NCBI RefSeq assembly: GCF_009755725.1
Contig: NZ_CP046619.1
Coordinates: 2,294,001-2,358,000, forward strand
Length of the DNA: 64,000 nt
Origin: Diaminobutyricimonas sp. LJ205
GTDB lineage: Bacteria; Actinomycetota; Actinomycetes; Actinomycetales; Microbacteriaceae
Direction of reading: 5' to 3'
In this document: positions 53,412 to 63,000 of the stretch, in pieces
Layout: every line of letters starts with the position of its first letter
Position numbering within the stretch: position 1 is the first letter of the stretch
Made by a program: the position numbers and the translations under genes
Notes under the pieces: model-generated
Database searches by the model: none
The model's input: the letters and a program-made list of their open reading frames with translations, nothing else
What the model was told of the DNA's origin: nothing

Positions 53412-53846
53412 ATGCCCACCAACGTGTTCGTCAACTTGCCCACCACCGATCTGGAGCGCTCGAAGGCCTTCTTCGAAAGCCTCGGCTGGACCATCAACCC
53501 GAACTTCACCGACGAGAACGCTGCCAGTGTCCAGATCGACGAGAACATCTTTCTGATGGTGCTCACCCGCGAGTTCTTCCAGACCTTCACCGACAAGCCG
53601 ATCGCCGACCCGCGCACGACGCTGCAGGTGGAGACCGCGCTCAGCCGCGATTCGCGTGAGGAAGTCGACGCGCTCCTCGAGAAGGTGCTGGCTGCCGGAG
53701 GCACGGAGCACCGTGACGCACAGGACTACGGCTTCATGTACGCGCGTGACTTCGAGGACCCCGACGGCAACCTGTTCAGCGTGCTCTGGATGGACCCGAA
53801 GGCAGCCGAGGTCGGCCCCGAGCAGTGGGCGGCCGAGCAGGCCTAA
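53412..53846 (+). CDS. VOC-family (glyoxalase-like) protein
   Basis: The 144-residue protein consists of two beta-alpha-beta modules of the VOC superfamily (TNVFVNLPTTDLERSKAFFE, GWTINPNFTDENA, FEDPDGNLFSVLWMDPKA). Such proteins are usually annotated as extradiol-dioxygenase or glyoxalase relatives. It has only part of the metal ligand set, so the activity is uncertain. AAAGGAGAC lies upstream of the ATG. No operon partner. Confidence 0.88.
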   Translation: MPTNVFVNLPTTDLERSKAFFESLGWTINPNFTDENAASVQIDENIFLMVLTREFFQTFTDKPIADPRTTLQVETALSRDSREEVDALLEKVLAAGGTEHRDAQDYGFMYARDFEDPDGNLFSVLWMDPKAAEVGPEQWAAEQA

Positions 53847-53849
53847 CCA

Positions 53850-53880
53850 TCCGCTGATCGAGCTTGCCGAGATCTCGGCG
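53850..53880. repeat. REP-like unit after the VOC gene
   Basis: CCGCTGATCGAGCTTGCCGA followed by GATCTCGGC begins 6 bp after the VOC stop codon, the same placement relative to a stop codon as at pstB. Confidence 0.65.
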
Positions 53881-53901
53881 ATGCTCGATCCGCGACAGCT
53901 A

Positions 53902-54615
53902 CTACTCCTCCGACGAGCCGCGATCCTTCATCGCGGACACGATCCGCTGCTGGATCACCGAATCGTGCAGTGCTGGTCGGCCAGCACTCTCCCCAGCCGT
54001 GTCGCCGTCTTCGGATGTCGCAGGCCTGCCCGGGTCGAGGAGACGCTGCATCCCCACGCGGAGCAGTCGCTGGTCGATTGCGGCACTACCGCTCAACGTG
54101 AGCAAGGCCGCGCCTTGATCCAACGCCGTGAGCAGGGCGCCCACCTCATTCGCCGACAGTTCTTCGTCGTCGGGCCGCGACTCTTGGGCGAGTGCCTCGT
54201 AGGCGTCGATCAGCCCTTGCATCCGCTTGCCCAGTTCGACCGCAAGCTCCTCATCGCGGCCTGCAGTGGCGATGAATTCGAGGGTGGCGAGGGCGAACCC
54301 CTTGATCGCTGCGACGACCTCCTCGCTGCCGAAGCGTCCCGTGTCCGGCTCGGCGGGTTCCTCGAAGACATCCCAGCCACCTTCGGCGAGCGCCGCTTCC
54401 ATGTTCGCGTCCATGACCGCGAGAAACAGCGACGCCTTGCCGTCGAAGTTGGAGTACACGGCGCCCTTGGAAAAACCAGCCTCGCGCGCGATGAGCTCAA
54501 GGTTTGCGCCGTGATAGCCGTCCTGGGCGAACACGGCACGCGCCGCGCCGATCAGCGCCTCCCGCGTCTTCCGCTGGCTCTCCTGCCGCGAGAGAGGGGA
54601 AGGAAGCTCAGCCAT
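53902..54615 (-). CDS. TetR-family transcriptional regulator
   Basis: The 237-residue regulator has the TetR DNA-binding domain (ALIGAARAVFAQDGYHGANL, IAREAGFSKGAVYSNFDGKA). A C-terminal helical ligand domain of about 150 residues follows. It is divergent from an ABC exporter operon, 89 bp away. An overlapping set of ACTGTCAGTAT-type palindromes lies on top of a consensus promoter in that gap, so it probably represses the exporter. The inducing compound is unknown. Confidence 0.9.
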   Translation of the reverse strand: MAELPSPLSRQESQRKTREALIGAARAVFAQDGYHGANLELIAREAGFSKGAVYSNFDGKASLFLAVMDANMEAALAEGGWDVFEEPAEPDTGRFGSEEVVAAIKGFALATLEFIATAGRDEELAVELGKRMQGLIDAYEALAQESRPDDEELSANEVGALLTALDQGAALLTLSGSAAIDQRLLRVGMQRLLDPGRPATSEDGDTAGESAGRPALHDSVIQQRIVSAMKDRGSSEE

Positions 54616-54639
54616 AAGCAGATCTTACGCGTCGAGGCA

Positions 54640-54668
54640 TTGACATACCGCTAGCATTCCAATACTTT
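54640..54668 (+). promoter_or_regulatory. Consensus-like promoter of the TetR-linked ABC exporter
   Basis: TTGACA (54640-54645), a 17-bp spacer and TACTTT (54663-54668) form a strong housekeeping-type promoter directed toward the exporter genes. A palindromic operator begins just downstream of, and overlaps, its -10 element. Confidence 0.7.
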
Positions 54669-54692
54669 CAGTATCCAGATACTGACAGTATG
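54662..54692. promoter_or_regulatory. TetR operator candidate
   Basis: CAGTATCCAGATACTG is an interrupted palindrome, and ATACTGACAGTAT overlaps its right half. Together they cover the -10 element and the start of the transcript. The position fits repression by the divergent TetR protein. Confidence 0.65.
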
Positions 54693-54704
54693 TTTGGAGC
54701 GCTA

Positions 54705-55730
54705 ATGGATCACGACGTCCTGCACATCGCGGGCCTCAGCCGCCGTTTCGGCACGACCGTCGCAAACAACGACATCTCCCTGCGCGTTCGCCCGGGTGAT
54801 GTGGTCGGGCTGCTCGGACACAATGGGGCCGGCAAGACCACACTCGTCTCGCAGATCGTGGGGTTGCTCCGACCGGATTCGGGATCCATTCGAGTCAACG
54901 GCATCGATGCGGTCGCCAACCCGGCGGCAGCCCGGCGGCAGGTCGCGATGCAGCCGCAGTCCCAGGCCCCCATCGACGGCCTGACCCCGCGCACCGCGAT
55001 CGAGATCGCCGGGCGGATCCGAGGACTGTCCGCTCAGGATGCGCGCACCGCCGCGACCCGGCTGGCCGAAGAACTGGACATCGCCCAGTGGCTCGACCAG
55101 CGGGCACTGCCCGAAGGCGGCGGCCTGTCCGGAGGCATCCGGCGCCTCACCGCCTTCGCAATGACGGTCGTCGCGCCGACTCCCCTGCTCGTGCTGGACG
55201 AACCGACGAATGACATCGACGCCTCCCGCCGGCGCCTGCTCTGGGCGGCGGTTCGCCGTCGGGGCGACGAAGGCGCCGGCGTGCTGCTCGTGACCCACAA
55301 CGTCGCCGAGGCCGAAAGGATCGTCGACGACCTCGTGATCCTGAACCACGGCAAGGTGGTCGCGTCGGGCTCCCCTGCTCGCCTGCGGGGCACAGACGAC
55401 AGCGACCTGCGACTCGAAGTGCAATTGCCGCCGGATGCCATAGACCCAACCGCAGACCCGAGTGAGTTACCCATCACCGCGTTGCGCCGGGTGCGCACCG
55501 GTCGACGGGTGCTGCTGACCGTGCCCGCGAACCAGGCCGCGCAGGCTGTCACCTGGGCGACCGCGCTGCGAGAGCAGGGGCGCGTCGACGGTTTCTCGTT
55601 GGGACCAACGACCCTCGAGGACGCCTACCTATCCCTCACGTCGCGCGACAGCGACGGCACCGCCGTCGACGCTGCCGCCACCGTTTCCGTCGCCGCAGAA
55701 CCCGCCCCCGAGGAGGCCTCCCATGTCTGA
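54705..55730 (+). CDS. ABC exporter ATP-binding protein
   Basis: The 341-residue protein has one ABC ATPase domain (Walker A GHNGAGKTT, signature LSGGIRR, Walker B LVLDEPTNDID, His in LLVTHNVAEAER) and a C-terminal extension of about 110 residues typical of drug-type ABC-2 exporters. The signature is LSGGIRR instead of LSGGQ, a natural variant. The ATG at 54705 has TTTGGAGC upstream; an earlier ATG at 54690 lies inside the operator. It overlaps the permease gene by 8 bp. Confidence 0.9.
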   Translation: MDHDVLHIAGLSRRFGTTVANNDISLRVRPGDVVGLLGHNGAGKTTLVSQIVGLLRPDSGSIRVNGIDAVANPAAARRQVAMQPQSQAPIDGLTPRTAIEIAGRIRGLSAQDARTAATRLAEELDIAQWLDQRALPEGGGLSGGIRRLTAFAMTVVAPTPLLVLDEPTNDIDASRRRLLWAAVRRRGDEGAGVLLVTHNVAEAERIVDDLVILNHGKVVASGSPARLRGTDDSDLRLEVQLPPDAIDPTADPSELPITALRRVRTGRRVLLTVPANQAAQAVTWATALREQGRVDGFSLGPTTLEDAYLSLTSRDSDGTAVDAAATVSVAAEPAPEEASHV

Positions 55731-56523
55731 TCCCACCGTTGCTGAGCCTGTCAGCCACGAACGAATCGAGCTGCGACCACCCGGGGTCGGCTTGTGGTCC
55801 AGCTATCGCACCCTGCTGCGCTGGCAACTGGCCCAGATCGGCAGCCTGCTGCCATTGGTGATCATCATCCAGGCGCTGCTCGCCGCCGGAATCATCGTCG
55901 GATTCGGGTTCCTCATCCCGGACATCAACCCGGCGACGGCGATGTTCCTCTCCACCGGTGCACCCACCGTCCTGCTGCTCACCATCGGGCTGGTGATCGT
56001 GCCGCAGGGCGTCTCCCGCGCGCGAACCGACGGCACGTTCAATTACATGCGCTCGCTGCCGCTGGCCCGCCCGATGCTCTTCGCGGCGGACCTGACAGTG
56101 TGGCTGATCATCGCCCTCCCCAGCGTGGCGGTCGCGGTGCTGGCCGGATGGCTTCGGTACGACCTCGCCTTCACCTTCGACTGGCCGGTGCTCGTCGCCT
56201 CCGCCCTGCTGATCACGGTGATGGCGACCTCGGTCGGCTATGCGATCGCGGTCAGTGTGCAGCCGATGCTGGCGCAGCTGATCACCCAGGTGTTGGTGTT
56301 CTTCGTGCTCCTGTTCTCTCCGATCACGTTCGGGGCGAGTCAGCTTCCCGACTGGTTCCAGACGGTGCACGATTTCCTTCCGCTGCGCCCCGGCGCAGAC
56401 TTGCTGCGCGCGGGGCTGGCGGCCGACAGCTTCGATGCCAGCGGACGTGACCTTCTGGTGCTGACCGTGTGGTGCGTCGCGGGAATCGCGATCACCCTGC
56501 GGGCGCTCGTTCGGCGCCACTAG
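55723..56523 (+). CDS. ABC-2-type permease
   Basis: The 266-residue integral membrane protein has six predicted helices (for example LVIIIQALLAAGIIVGFGFL and LWLIIALPSVAVAVL-like segments) and a cytoplasmic start. With the preceding ATPase it forms an exporter of the drug or lipid type. It overlaps the ATPase gene. The stop is two bases before the stop of a convergent permease gene. Confidence 0.85.
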   Translation: MSDPTVAEPVSHERIELRPPGVGLWSSYRTLLRWQLAQIGSLLPLVIIIQALLAAGIIVGFGFLIPDINPATAMFLSTGAPTVLLLTIGLVIVPQGVSRARTDGTFNYMRSLPLARPMLFAADLTVWLIIALPSVAVAVLAGWLRYDLAFTFDWPVLVASALLITVMATSVGYAIAVSVQPMLAQLITQVLVFFVLLFSPITFGASQLPDWFQTVHDFLPLRPGADLLRAGLAADSFDASGRDLLVLTVWCVAGIAITLRALVRRH

Positions 56524-57276
56524 CTAGCGGTAGCGGCGCCCCTCATCCCGACGGAAGAGCACCAGGACCAGCACCAGCAGCGCCGCGGTCCACGCGATCA
56601 GGCCGAGCCATATCCACGGTTCCAGCTCGCCGCCCTGCACAGCCCAGATCACGAACTCCCTGGCCTGGCGCGACGGGAAGAACGTCGAGAGCGTGTCCAG
56701 CCATGGCGCGAACATCAGTGGCGGCAGGAACAGCCCACCGGCGAAGGCGAAGCCGAACATGACGATCTGCACCACCGCGATCGCGGCCTTGGAGGGCAGT
56801 GCGTAACCAATCGCGATCCCGATCAGCATGAACGGCAGCGCGGAGACGGCCAGCGCGACCAGTCCTAGCAGGATCCGACCGACGGATGCCTCGGCCGCGG
56901 TGAACAGGCCACCGATGACGATCACCGGCAGAATGGCGGCAACGCCGAGCATGCCGATCGAGAACACATAGCCGAGTACTCGCGCCAGCCCGGGCGCCGG
57001 CAGGGTGCGCAGGTATGGGTCCCACGGCTTCTCGCGGTCTTCCGAAATCGAGATGCCGAAGTTGAACAGCGAGTTCGACATCACCGCGAAGACCGACATC
57101 GAGATCACCGCCTGGGTGGCGAATAGCGGGTTGGCGGCCACGACCTGCTGCGGCACCACGAAGAACAGCAGGGCGAGCGAGGGGAACACCAGCGCTCCGA
57201 TGACGGCAATCGGCACGCGCACGGTCTCGAGCAGGGAGTACCGCGCGTGCACGGTGGCAAGGCGCAAGGTGGTCAT
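56524..57276 (-). CDS. ABC-2-type permease of a second exporter
   Basis: The 250-residue integral membrane protein has six helices (VPIAVIGALVFPSLALLFFV, SIGMLGVAAILPVIVIGGLF and others) and the central SEDREKPWDPYLRTLPAPGL loop common to this permease group. It overlaps the ATPase gene upstream by one base (TGATG) and converges with the first exporter's permease, their stop codons being adjacent. Confidence 0.87.
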   Translation of the reverse strand: MTTLRLATVHARYSLLETVRVPIAVIGALVFPSLALLFFVVPQQVVAANPLFATQAVISMSVFAVMSNSLFNFGISISEDREKPWDPYLRTLPAPGLARVLGYVFSIGMLGVAAILPVIVIGGLFTAAEASVGRILLGLVALAVSALPFMLIGIAIGYALPSKAAIAVVQIVMFGFAFAGGLFLPPLMFAPWLDTLSTFFPSRQAREFVIWAVQGGELEPWIWLGLIAWTAALLVLVLVLFRRDEGRRYR

Positions 57277-58172
57277 CAGATCAACTCCAGTTCGGGCTCA
57301 GCGGTGAGCGTGAGGAAGGCCTCTTCGAGGGTGGCCCCGCGCACGGCCAGGCCGCTGAATGGGATGCCGGCGCTGACGAGCGCGGTGACGGTCGCGTCGG
57401 CGTCACGACTGAAGAGGGTGTGAGTGCCGTCGTCCTCGGCTTGCACCGAGACGACTCCGGTCAGGGTGCCGAGGGCGTCCGGGACATCCGTCGCCAGCCG
57501 CACCATGCGCGTGCCCACCTGGCCGAGCACGGCGTCCAGACTGTCGTCGGCGAGCACCCTGCCGCGGCCGATGACGAGCACGCGTTCGGCGAGTGCCTCG
57601 ATCTCCTCGAGGTAGTGGCTGGTGATCACGACGGTCGCGCCGTTCTCATGCTGAGCCCGGACGGCATCCCACAGGGCGCGGCGGGCGTCCACATCGAGGC
57701 CGGTGGTCGGCTCGTCGAGCAGCACGAGCTTCGGTCGCCCGACGAACGCGAGGGCGACGCTCAGCCGACGCTTCTGGCCACCGGACAACGAGCCGGTCTG
57801 ACGCTTCAGCAGGTCGGTGAGCCCGAACTCGGCGGCGAGCTCACCGGTCGGCACCGCGTTCTCGAAGTGCTGGCCGATGAAATCGATGACCTCACGAACC
57901 CGCAGTGTGGGCGGCAGTGCGGTCTCCTGCGGGGTCGAGCCGAGGCCGGCGCGCACCCGATAATCGGACGGGCTGCCGCCGAACAGCTCGACGCTTCCGG
58001 CGGTGGGACGTCGGCGTCCCTGCAGCAGCGACAGCAGCGTCGTCTTCCCGGCGCCGTTCGGTCCGAGCAGGCCGACGATCCGGCCGGGCTCGATCTCGAG
58101 CGAGACGTCGTCGAGCGCGGTGACGTCGCCGAAACGGCGGGTCACGTGCTCGAGGCGGGCAAGTGCGGTCAT
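57276..58172 (-). CDS. ABC exporter ATP-binding protein of the second exporter
   Basis: The 298-residue ATPase has Walker A GPNGAGKTT, signature LSGGQKRR, Walker B VLLDEPTTGLD and His in VITSHYLEE. Its C-terminal extension is short. Its ATG overlaps the stop of the ArsR-like regulator (ATGA) and its stop overlaps the permease start. The cluster order is CPBP protein, membrane protein, regulator, ATPase, permease. Confidence 0.92.
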   Translation of the reverse strand: MTALARLEHVTRRFGDVTALDDVSLEIEPGRIVGLLGPNGAGKTTLLSLLQGRRRPTAGSVELFGGSPSDYRVRAGLGSTPQETALPPTLRVREVIDFIGQHFENAVPTGELAAEFGLTDLLKRQTGSLSGGQKRRLSVALAFVGRPKLVLLDEPTTGLDVDARRALWDAVRAQHENGATVVITSHYLEEIEALAERVLVIGRGRVLADDSLDAVLGQVGTRMVRLATDVPDALGTLTGVVSVQAEDDGTHTLFSRDADATVTALVSAGIPFSGLAVRGATLEEAFLTLTAEPELELI

Positions 58173-58465
58173 TTCTGTGCTCCCAATACGGTTCGTAACG
58201 CTTCGGTGTAGTCCTCAAACGCGCGACGTCCGCGCGTTGTCAGGGCGAGGTAGGTAACGGGTGTCCGGCCTTGATGGGTCTTGGTGATCTCCACGTAGCT
58301 CGCGTCCTCGAGCTTGCGCAGGTGGGTGGAGAGGTTGCCCGCGGTCATCTCGAGCAACTCCTGCATCCGTGGAAACGACATCTTGTCACCAGGCGGGATG
58401 GACGCGAGTGTAGCGGTGATGCGCAGCCGGGCTGCGGCATGAATCACCGGGTCGAGTTCTTCCAT
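58169..58465 (-). CDS. Small winged-helix regulator (transcriptional regulator, MarR/ArsR-like DUF)
   Basis: The 98-residue protein is a single winged helix (HAAARLRITATLASIPPGDK, MQELLEMTAGNLSTHLRKLE, TPVTYLALTTRGRRAFEDY). It resembles the small transcriptional regulators often encoded beside ABC-2 exporters. It overlaps the ATPase downstream (ATGA) and the membrane-protein gene upstream (TGATG). A likely autorepressor of the five-gene run. Confidence 0.85.
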   Translation of the reverse strand: MEELDPVIHAAARLRITATLASIPPGDKMSFPRMQELLEMTAGNLSTHLRKLEDASYVEITKTHQGRTPVTYLALTTRGRRAFEDYTEALRTVLGAQK

Positions 58466-59100
58466 CAGCGCCGCCGTTCCCGGGCGATTCGGCCGCGGTA
58501 ATAGGCCGCCGCGAGCAGGAATGCTCCGCCAGCGCCGATCGCCATCACCAAGTTGTTGGCGGGACCGCCGAAGAATGGGGCGATTGCACCGACGGCGAGC
58601 AGGACGATGCCGAGCACCAGCTGGCTGCGCTCGTTCCACAGAGCCGCACCGGAGAGATAGAGGGCGCCTGCCATCAGCGCGTATGCCGACGGGAAGTACA
58701 GCGCGGCCAGGTCGCTGGACATCCCGTTCTGCAGCAGGCCGGCTCCGAGCGCGGCGAAGGCGATGCCGAGCAAGGTCCACGACATCCCGTACACGGCGCC
58801 CTGGAAATCGGATGCCCCGCGGATGCCACGACCGATGCGGATGCCCACCACGGCCGACACCGCGATCGACGCAATGATGAGCGCGCCGAAGGTGATGCGC
58901 GCCACTGACTCCGGCATCCACTCAGTTGTCGCGGCCAGCCACAGCAGCAGGAAACCCACCACCCAGGCCACACCCCAGACCGTGTACAACCAGCCGACTG
59001 GGCGCAGGTATGCCAGGTCGACGGCCCGTTTCTGCTGCTCGAGCAGGGCCAGCATGGCGGCCGGTTCGAGTGGTTTGTCGTCGTCTGCTTCGTTGTTCAT
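58465..59100 (-). CDS. Six-helix membrane protein of unknown function
   Basis: The 211-residue protein has a short charged start (MNNEADDDKPLEP), a helix-turn (ALLEQQKRAVDLAYLRPVGW) and about six membrane helices (for example VWGVAWVVGFLLLWLAATTE, LVLGIVLLAVGAIAPFFGG). The C-terminus is RGRIARERRR. It is encoded between the CPBP protein and the regulator, so a role in the same export or resistance function is likely. I do not recognise a named family. Confidence 0.8.
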   Translation of the reverse strand: MNNEADDDKPLEPAAMLALLEQQKRAVDLAYLRPVGWLYTVWGVAWVVGFLLLWLAATTEWMPESVARITFGALIIASIAVSAVVGIRIGRGIRGASDFQGAVYGMSWTLLGIAFAALGAGLLQNGMSSDLAALYFPSAYALMAGALYLSGAALWNERSQLVLGIVLLAVGAIAPFFGGPANNLVMAIGAGGAFLLAAAYYRGRIARERRR

Positions 59101-59111
59101 GGTTGCTCCAG

Positions 59112-59909
59112 TCAGGCGGGAAGGACGAACGGAAGGATCAGAGCCGGCGCGCTGAAGCACAGGTTCACGATGGCGTGGGCGATGATCAGCGGCAGCAGCC
59201 GCCCCTGTCGCCGGTAGATGAGCGAGGAGCCGAAGCCCCAGACGAAGAACGCGACAGCGTAGACCAGCATCCCGGGGACCGTCAGCGCGAAGAACACGTG
59301 CTGCAGCCCGAAGGCGACCGAGGGCAGCAGGATGCCGAGAATCGGGCGGGTCTGCTGGAGGCCGCCCTGGCTGTAGCCGCGGAACACCAACTCCTCGGCC
59401 GGCGCGTTCAACGGCGCGAACGTCAGCAGTACGATCGCCGCGAATGCGATCGAAACACCGGCGCTCATCACCGGCGTCGTGCTCAGATCGGGCGCGAACA
59501 CGGCCCCGAACTGCGAGAAGGCGTCGGCGCCGAACAGCACAGCCATCGTGCCGATGATCGCCAGCGCGAACGGCACGTAGAGCACCGCGATCCAAAGCAG
59601 ACCCCAGAGGATGTCGCGGCCCAGGCGGTCGCGCCGGTAGTCGATCATCGACCGCAGGGTTCCGCCGTCGCGGTGCACGAGCCGGCGCACCGCGATGAGG
59701 CTGATGATGTTGACCGGCAGTAGGTACGCGGCGCCGAACACGGCGGCTGAAGCGGGCCCGACCTGCTGTCCGGTCGCGGCGATGAGTCCGGTGGTGGCCA
59801 GCGCGGCAAGGGCGACCAGCGCGATCCGGATGAACGGCAGCATCGCGGGCCACAGAACGCTTCCGGGCATCCAGTGCGCAACGCCGTGCGTCGTTCGTCG
59901 TCGTGTCAT
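59112..59909 (-). CDS. CPBP-family intramembrane metalloprotease
   Basis: The 265-residue membrane protein carries the CPBP (Abi, Rce1-like) motifs: APAEELVFRGY (the EExxxR motif), then FGLQHVFFAL (FxxxH) and AHAIVN. The family includes bacteriocin-immunity and prenyl-protease-like proteins. Eight helices are plausible. The ATG at 59909 has the palindrome TTTGTAACACAAA just upstream. It is first in the five-gene run that ends with an ABC exporter, which supports a peptide processing, immunity or export role. Confidence 0.9.
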   Translation of the reverse strand: MTRRRTTHGVAHWMPGSVLWPAMLPFIRIALVALAALATTGLIAATGQQVGPASAAVFGAAYLLPVNIISLIAVRRLVHRDGGTLRSMIDYRRDRLGRDILWGLLWIAVLYVPFALAIIGTMAVLFGADAFSQFGAVFAPDLSTTPVMSAGVSIAFAAIVLLTFAPLNAPAEELVFRGYSQGGLQQTRPILGILLPSVAFGLQHVFFALTVPGMLVYAVAFFVWGFGSSLIYRRQGRLLPLIIAHAIVNLCFSAPALILPFVLPA

Positions 59910-59915
59910 GGCTAC

Positions 59916-59928
59916 TTTGTAACACAAA
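59916..59928. promoter_or_regulatory. TTTGT-AAC-ACAAA palindrome upstream of the CPBP gene
   Basis: A 5-bp perfect inverted repeat separated by 3 bp lies 6-19 bp upstream of the ATG. It is AT-rich against a GC-rich background. It is a candidate operator for the winged-helix regulator in the same operon, and would overlap the promoter or start site. Confidence 0.5.
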
Positions 59929-59951
59929 CCACTTTGCGGTCACAACACCTT

Positions 59952-60000
59952 GGTTTCGAAACGCGGTCGCTCGTTCCTCGCGGCGCTGCTCAACCACCGG
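59952..60000. repeat. REP-like element before hrpA
   Basis: GGTTTCGAAACGCGGTCGCT is followed by CGTTCCTCGCGGCGCTGCTC and AACCACCGG. It is a long-form unit similar to those at 33925 and 35712 and lies 32 bp before the hrpA start. Confidence 0.7.
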
Positions 60001-60032
60001 GATCAGGCGCAGCCGAATAGGATGGAGGGCTC

Positions 60033-63000
60033 ATGTCGACCCCCGTCATCCACTACCCCGCCGAACTGCCGGTCAGTCAGAAGCGCGGCGACATCGCCGC
60101 CGCGATCCGCGACAACCAGGTCGTCATCGTTGCCGGGGCGACCGGGTCGGGCAAGACCACCCAACTGCCGAAGATCTGCCTCGAACTCGGCCGGAAATCG
60201 ATCGGGCACACCCAGCCGCGCCGGATCGCCGCGCGCACCATCGCCGAACGCGTCGCCGAGGAACTCGGCACCGAACTCGGCGACCTCGTCGGCTACCAGG
60301 TGCGCTTCACCGACAAGGCGAGCGCGGCCACCCGCATCAAGCTGATGACCGACGGCATCCTGCTGAATGAACTGCATCACGACCGGATGCTGCGCAAATA
60401 CGACACGATCATCATCGACGAGGCGCACGAACGCAGCCTGACGATCGACTTCCTGCTCGGCTATCTGAAGACGCTGCTGCCCAAGCGCCCCGAGCTCAAA
60501 TTGATCATCACCTCGGCCACGATCGACCCGGAGAGCTTCGCCAAGCATTTCGCGGATGCCGCGGGCACGCCCGCCCCGATCATCGAGGTCTCCGGCCGCA
60601 CCTACCCGGTGGAGATTCGCTACCGGCCGCTGGTCGCCGAAGTCACCGAGGAGGACGAGCTCGACGGCGAGATCTCGGAGGACCGGGACTACATCGAAGG
60701 CATCACCGCGGCACTGGACGAGCTCGCCCGCGAGGCGCCGGGCGACGTGCTGGTGTTCCTGTCCGGTGAGAACGAGATCCGGGATGCGGAAGAGGCGATC
60801 CGCGGGCGGGTCTCCACAGGCTCGACCAGCGGGAGCGGCTCGACCAGCGGGAGCGGCGACACCGAAGTCCTCCCCCTGTATGGCCGGCTGAGCGCGGCCG
60901 ACCAGCACCGGGTCTTCGAAACCAAACGCCGTCCCGGCATCCGTCGCCGCGTCATCCTCGCGACCAACGTCGCCGAGACCAGCCTCACCGTGCCCGGAAT
61001 CAAGTACGTGATCGACGCGGGCACCGCCCGGATCAGCCGGTACAGCGCCCGCTCGAAGGTGCAGCGGCTGCCGATCGAGGCGATCTCGCAGGCGTCGGCG
61101 AACCAGCGCTCCGGTCGCGCCGGCCGCACCAGCGACGGCATCGCGATCCGGCTGTACTCAGAGCAGGACTTCGACCGCAGGCCGGAGTTCACCGACCCGG
61201 AGATCATTCGCACCAACCTGGCCGCAGTCATCCTGCAGATGCTGGCGCTCGGGCTTGGCGATTTGCAGCGTTTCCCGTTCCTGCAGCCGCCGGACTCGCG
61301 CGGGGTCAAGGACGGCGTCGATCTGCTGCGCGAACTCGGCGCGGTGGAGGTCTCAACCAGCGGAGGGGGCTCGACCAACGGCTCCGGCGAACTTGAGATC
61401 ACCCGGGTGGGCCGGCAGATGACCCGGCTGGCGATCGACCCGCGGTTCGCGCGCATGATCATTGAGTCGAAGACGCAGGGCAACACCCGCGAAGTGATCG
61501 CGATCGCCGCGGCGCTGTCAATCCAGGACCCCCGCGAACGGCCGCTCGAGAAGCGCCCGCAAGCCGACCAACTGCATGCCCGGTTCACCGATCCGTCGAG
61601 CGACTTCCTCAGCCTGCTGAATCTTTGGAACTACCTCAAGGACAAGGAGAAGGAGCTCTCCGGCAGTGCGCTGCGCCGTCTGTGCAAGGCGGAGTACATC
61701 AACTTCCTGCGCTTCCGTGAGTGGGAGGACGTCTACCGGCAACTGACTCGTGCCGCCAATCAGCTCGGCCTGCACATCGGCGAGCCGAGCGTGAACCCCG
61801 ACGGCATCCACCGCTCGCTGCTGTCCGGGCTGCTCAGTCACATCGGCCTGCGCGACGCGCAGAAGAAGGACTTCGTCGGGGCGCGTAACCACCGCTTCCT
61901 GATCTTCCCCGGCTCTGGCCTGGCGAAGAAGCAACCCGCGGCGGTCATGGCTGCCGAGCTGGTCGAAACCAGTCGGCTGTTCGCGCGCACCGTGGCGGCG
62001 ATCGATCCGGCCTGGGCCGAGGCACTCGCCGGCGACCTGGTCAAGCGCACCTACTCCGAGCCGCACTGGGAGAAGAAGCAGGGCGCGGTCGTCGCCTTCG
62101 AGCGGGCGACCCTCTATGGCGTTCCGATCGTGCAACGCCGACGCGTGCAGTACGCCCGGATCGACCCGGAACTCGCCCGTGACCTGTTCATCCGCCACGG
62201 GCTGGTCGAGGGCGACTGGGACCTCAGCCACGTCGACCGCCGCCTGTTCGCGTTCGACCGTGCCAACCGGGCGCTGCGCAAGGAGCTCGAACAGCTCGAG
62301 GAACGCAGCCGCCGCCGCGACATCCTGTTCGATGACGAAGCCATCGTCGAGTTCTACGACAAGCGCATACCCGCGGACGTATATTCGGTGCGTACCTTCG
62401 AGAAGTGGTGGCGGCAGGCCCGCCGCGATGACCCCGAACTGCTCACCATGACCGAGCAGAACCTAGCCGGGGAGACGGCGGTCGATGAGGACGCGTTCCC
62501 GACGACCTGGCAGCACGGTGAGCAGACCCTGTCCCTGTCGTACCGGTTCGAACCCGGCGCCGACGATGACGGCGTGACCGTGAACATTCCGCTGCCGCTG
62601 CTCGCGCGGCTCTCTCCCGCCGGATTCGACTGGCTCGTGCCTGGGCTTCGCGAAGACCTGGTTACCGCGCTGATCAAGACGCTGCCGAAGGCGATCCGAC
62701 GCAACGTGGTGCCCGCCGCGGATTGGGCGCGCACGCTGCTCGAGGCGGTTCCGGATGCTGCGGACCTCAGTGAGCAGCCGTTGACCGAGTTCCTCGCCAC
62801 CCAGATCCTGCGTAAGACGCACACGCCGACCTCCCCTGACGACTTCGAACCAGACCGGCTGCCACCGCATCTGCGGGTGACCTTCGCGGTGGTCGACGAC
62901 CGCGGCCGGGTGCAAGCGCGCAGCAAGGACTTGATCGCGCTGCAGCACAAGCTGAAGTCCCGCGCCCGTGATTCGGTGGTGAAGGCGAGCGCGAACACCC

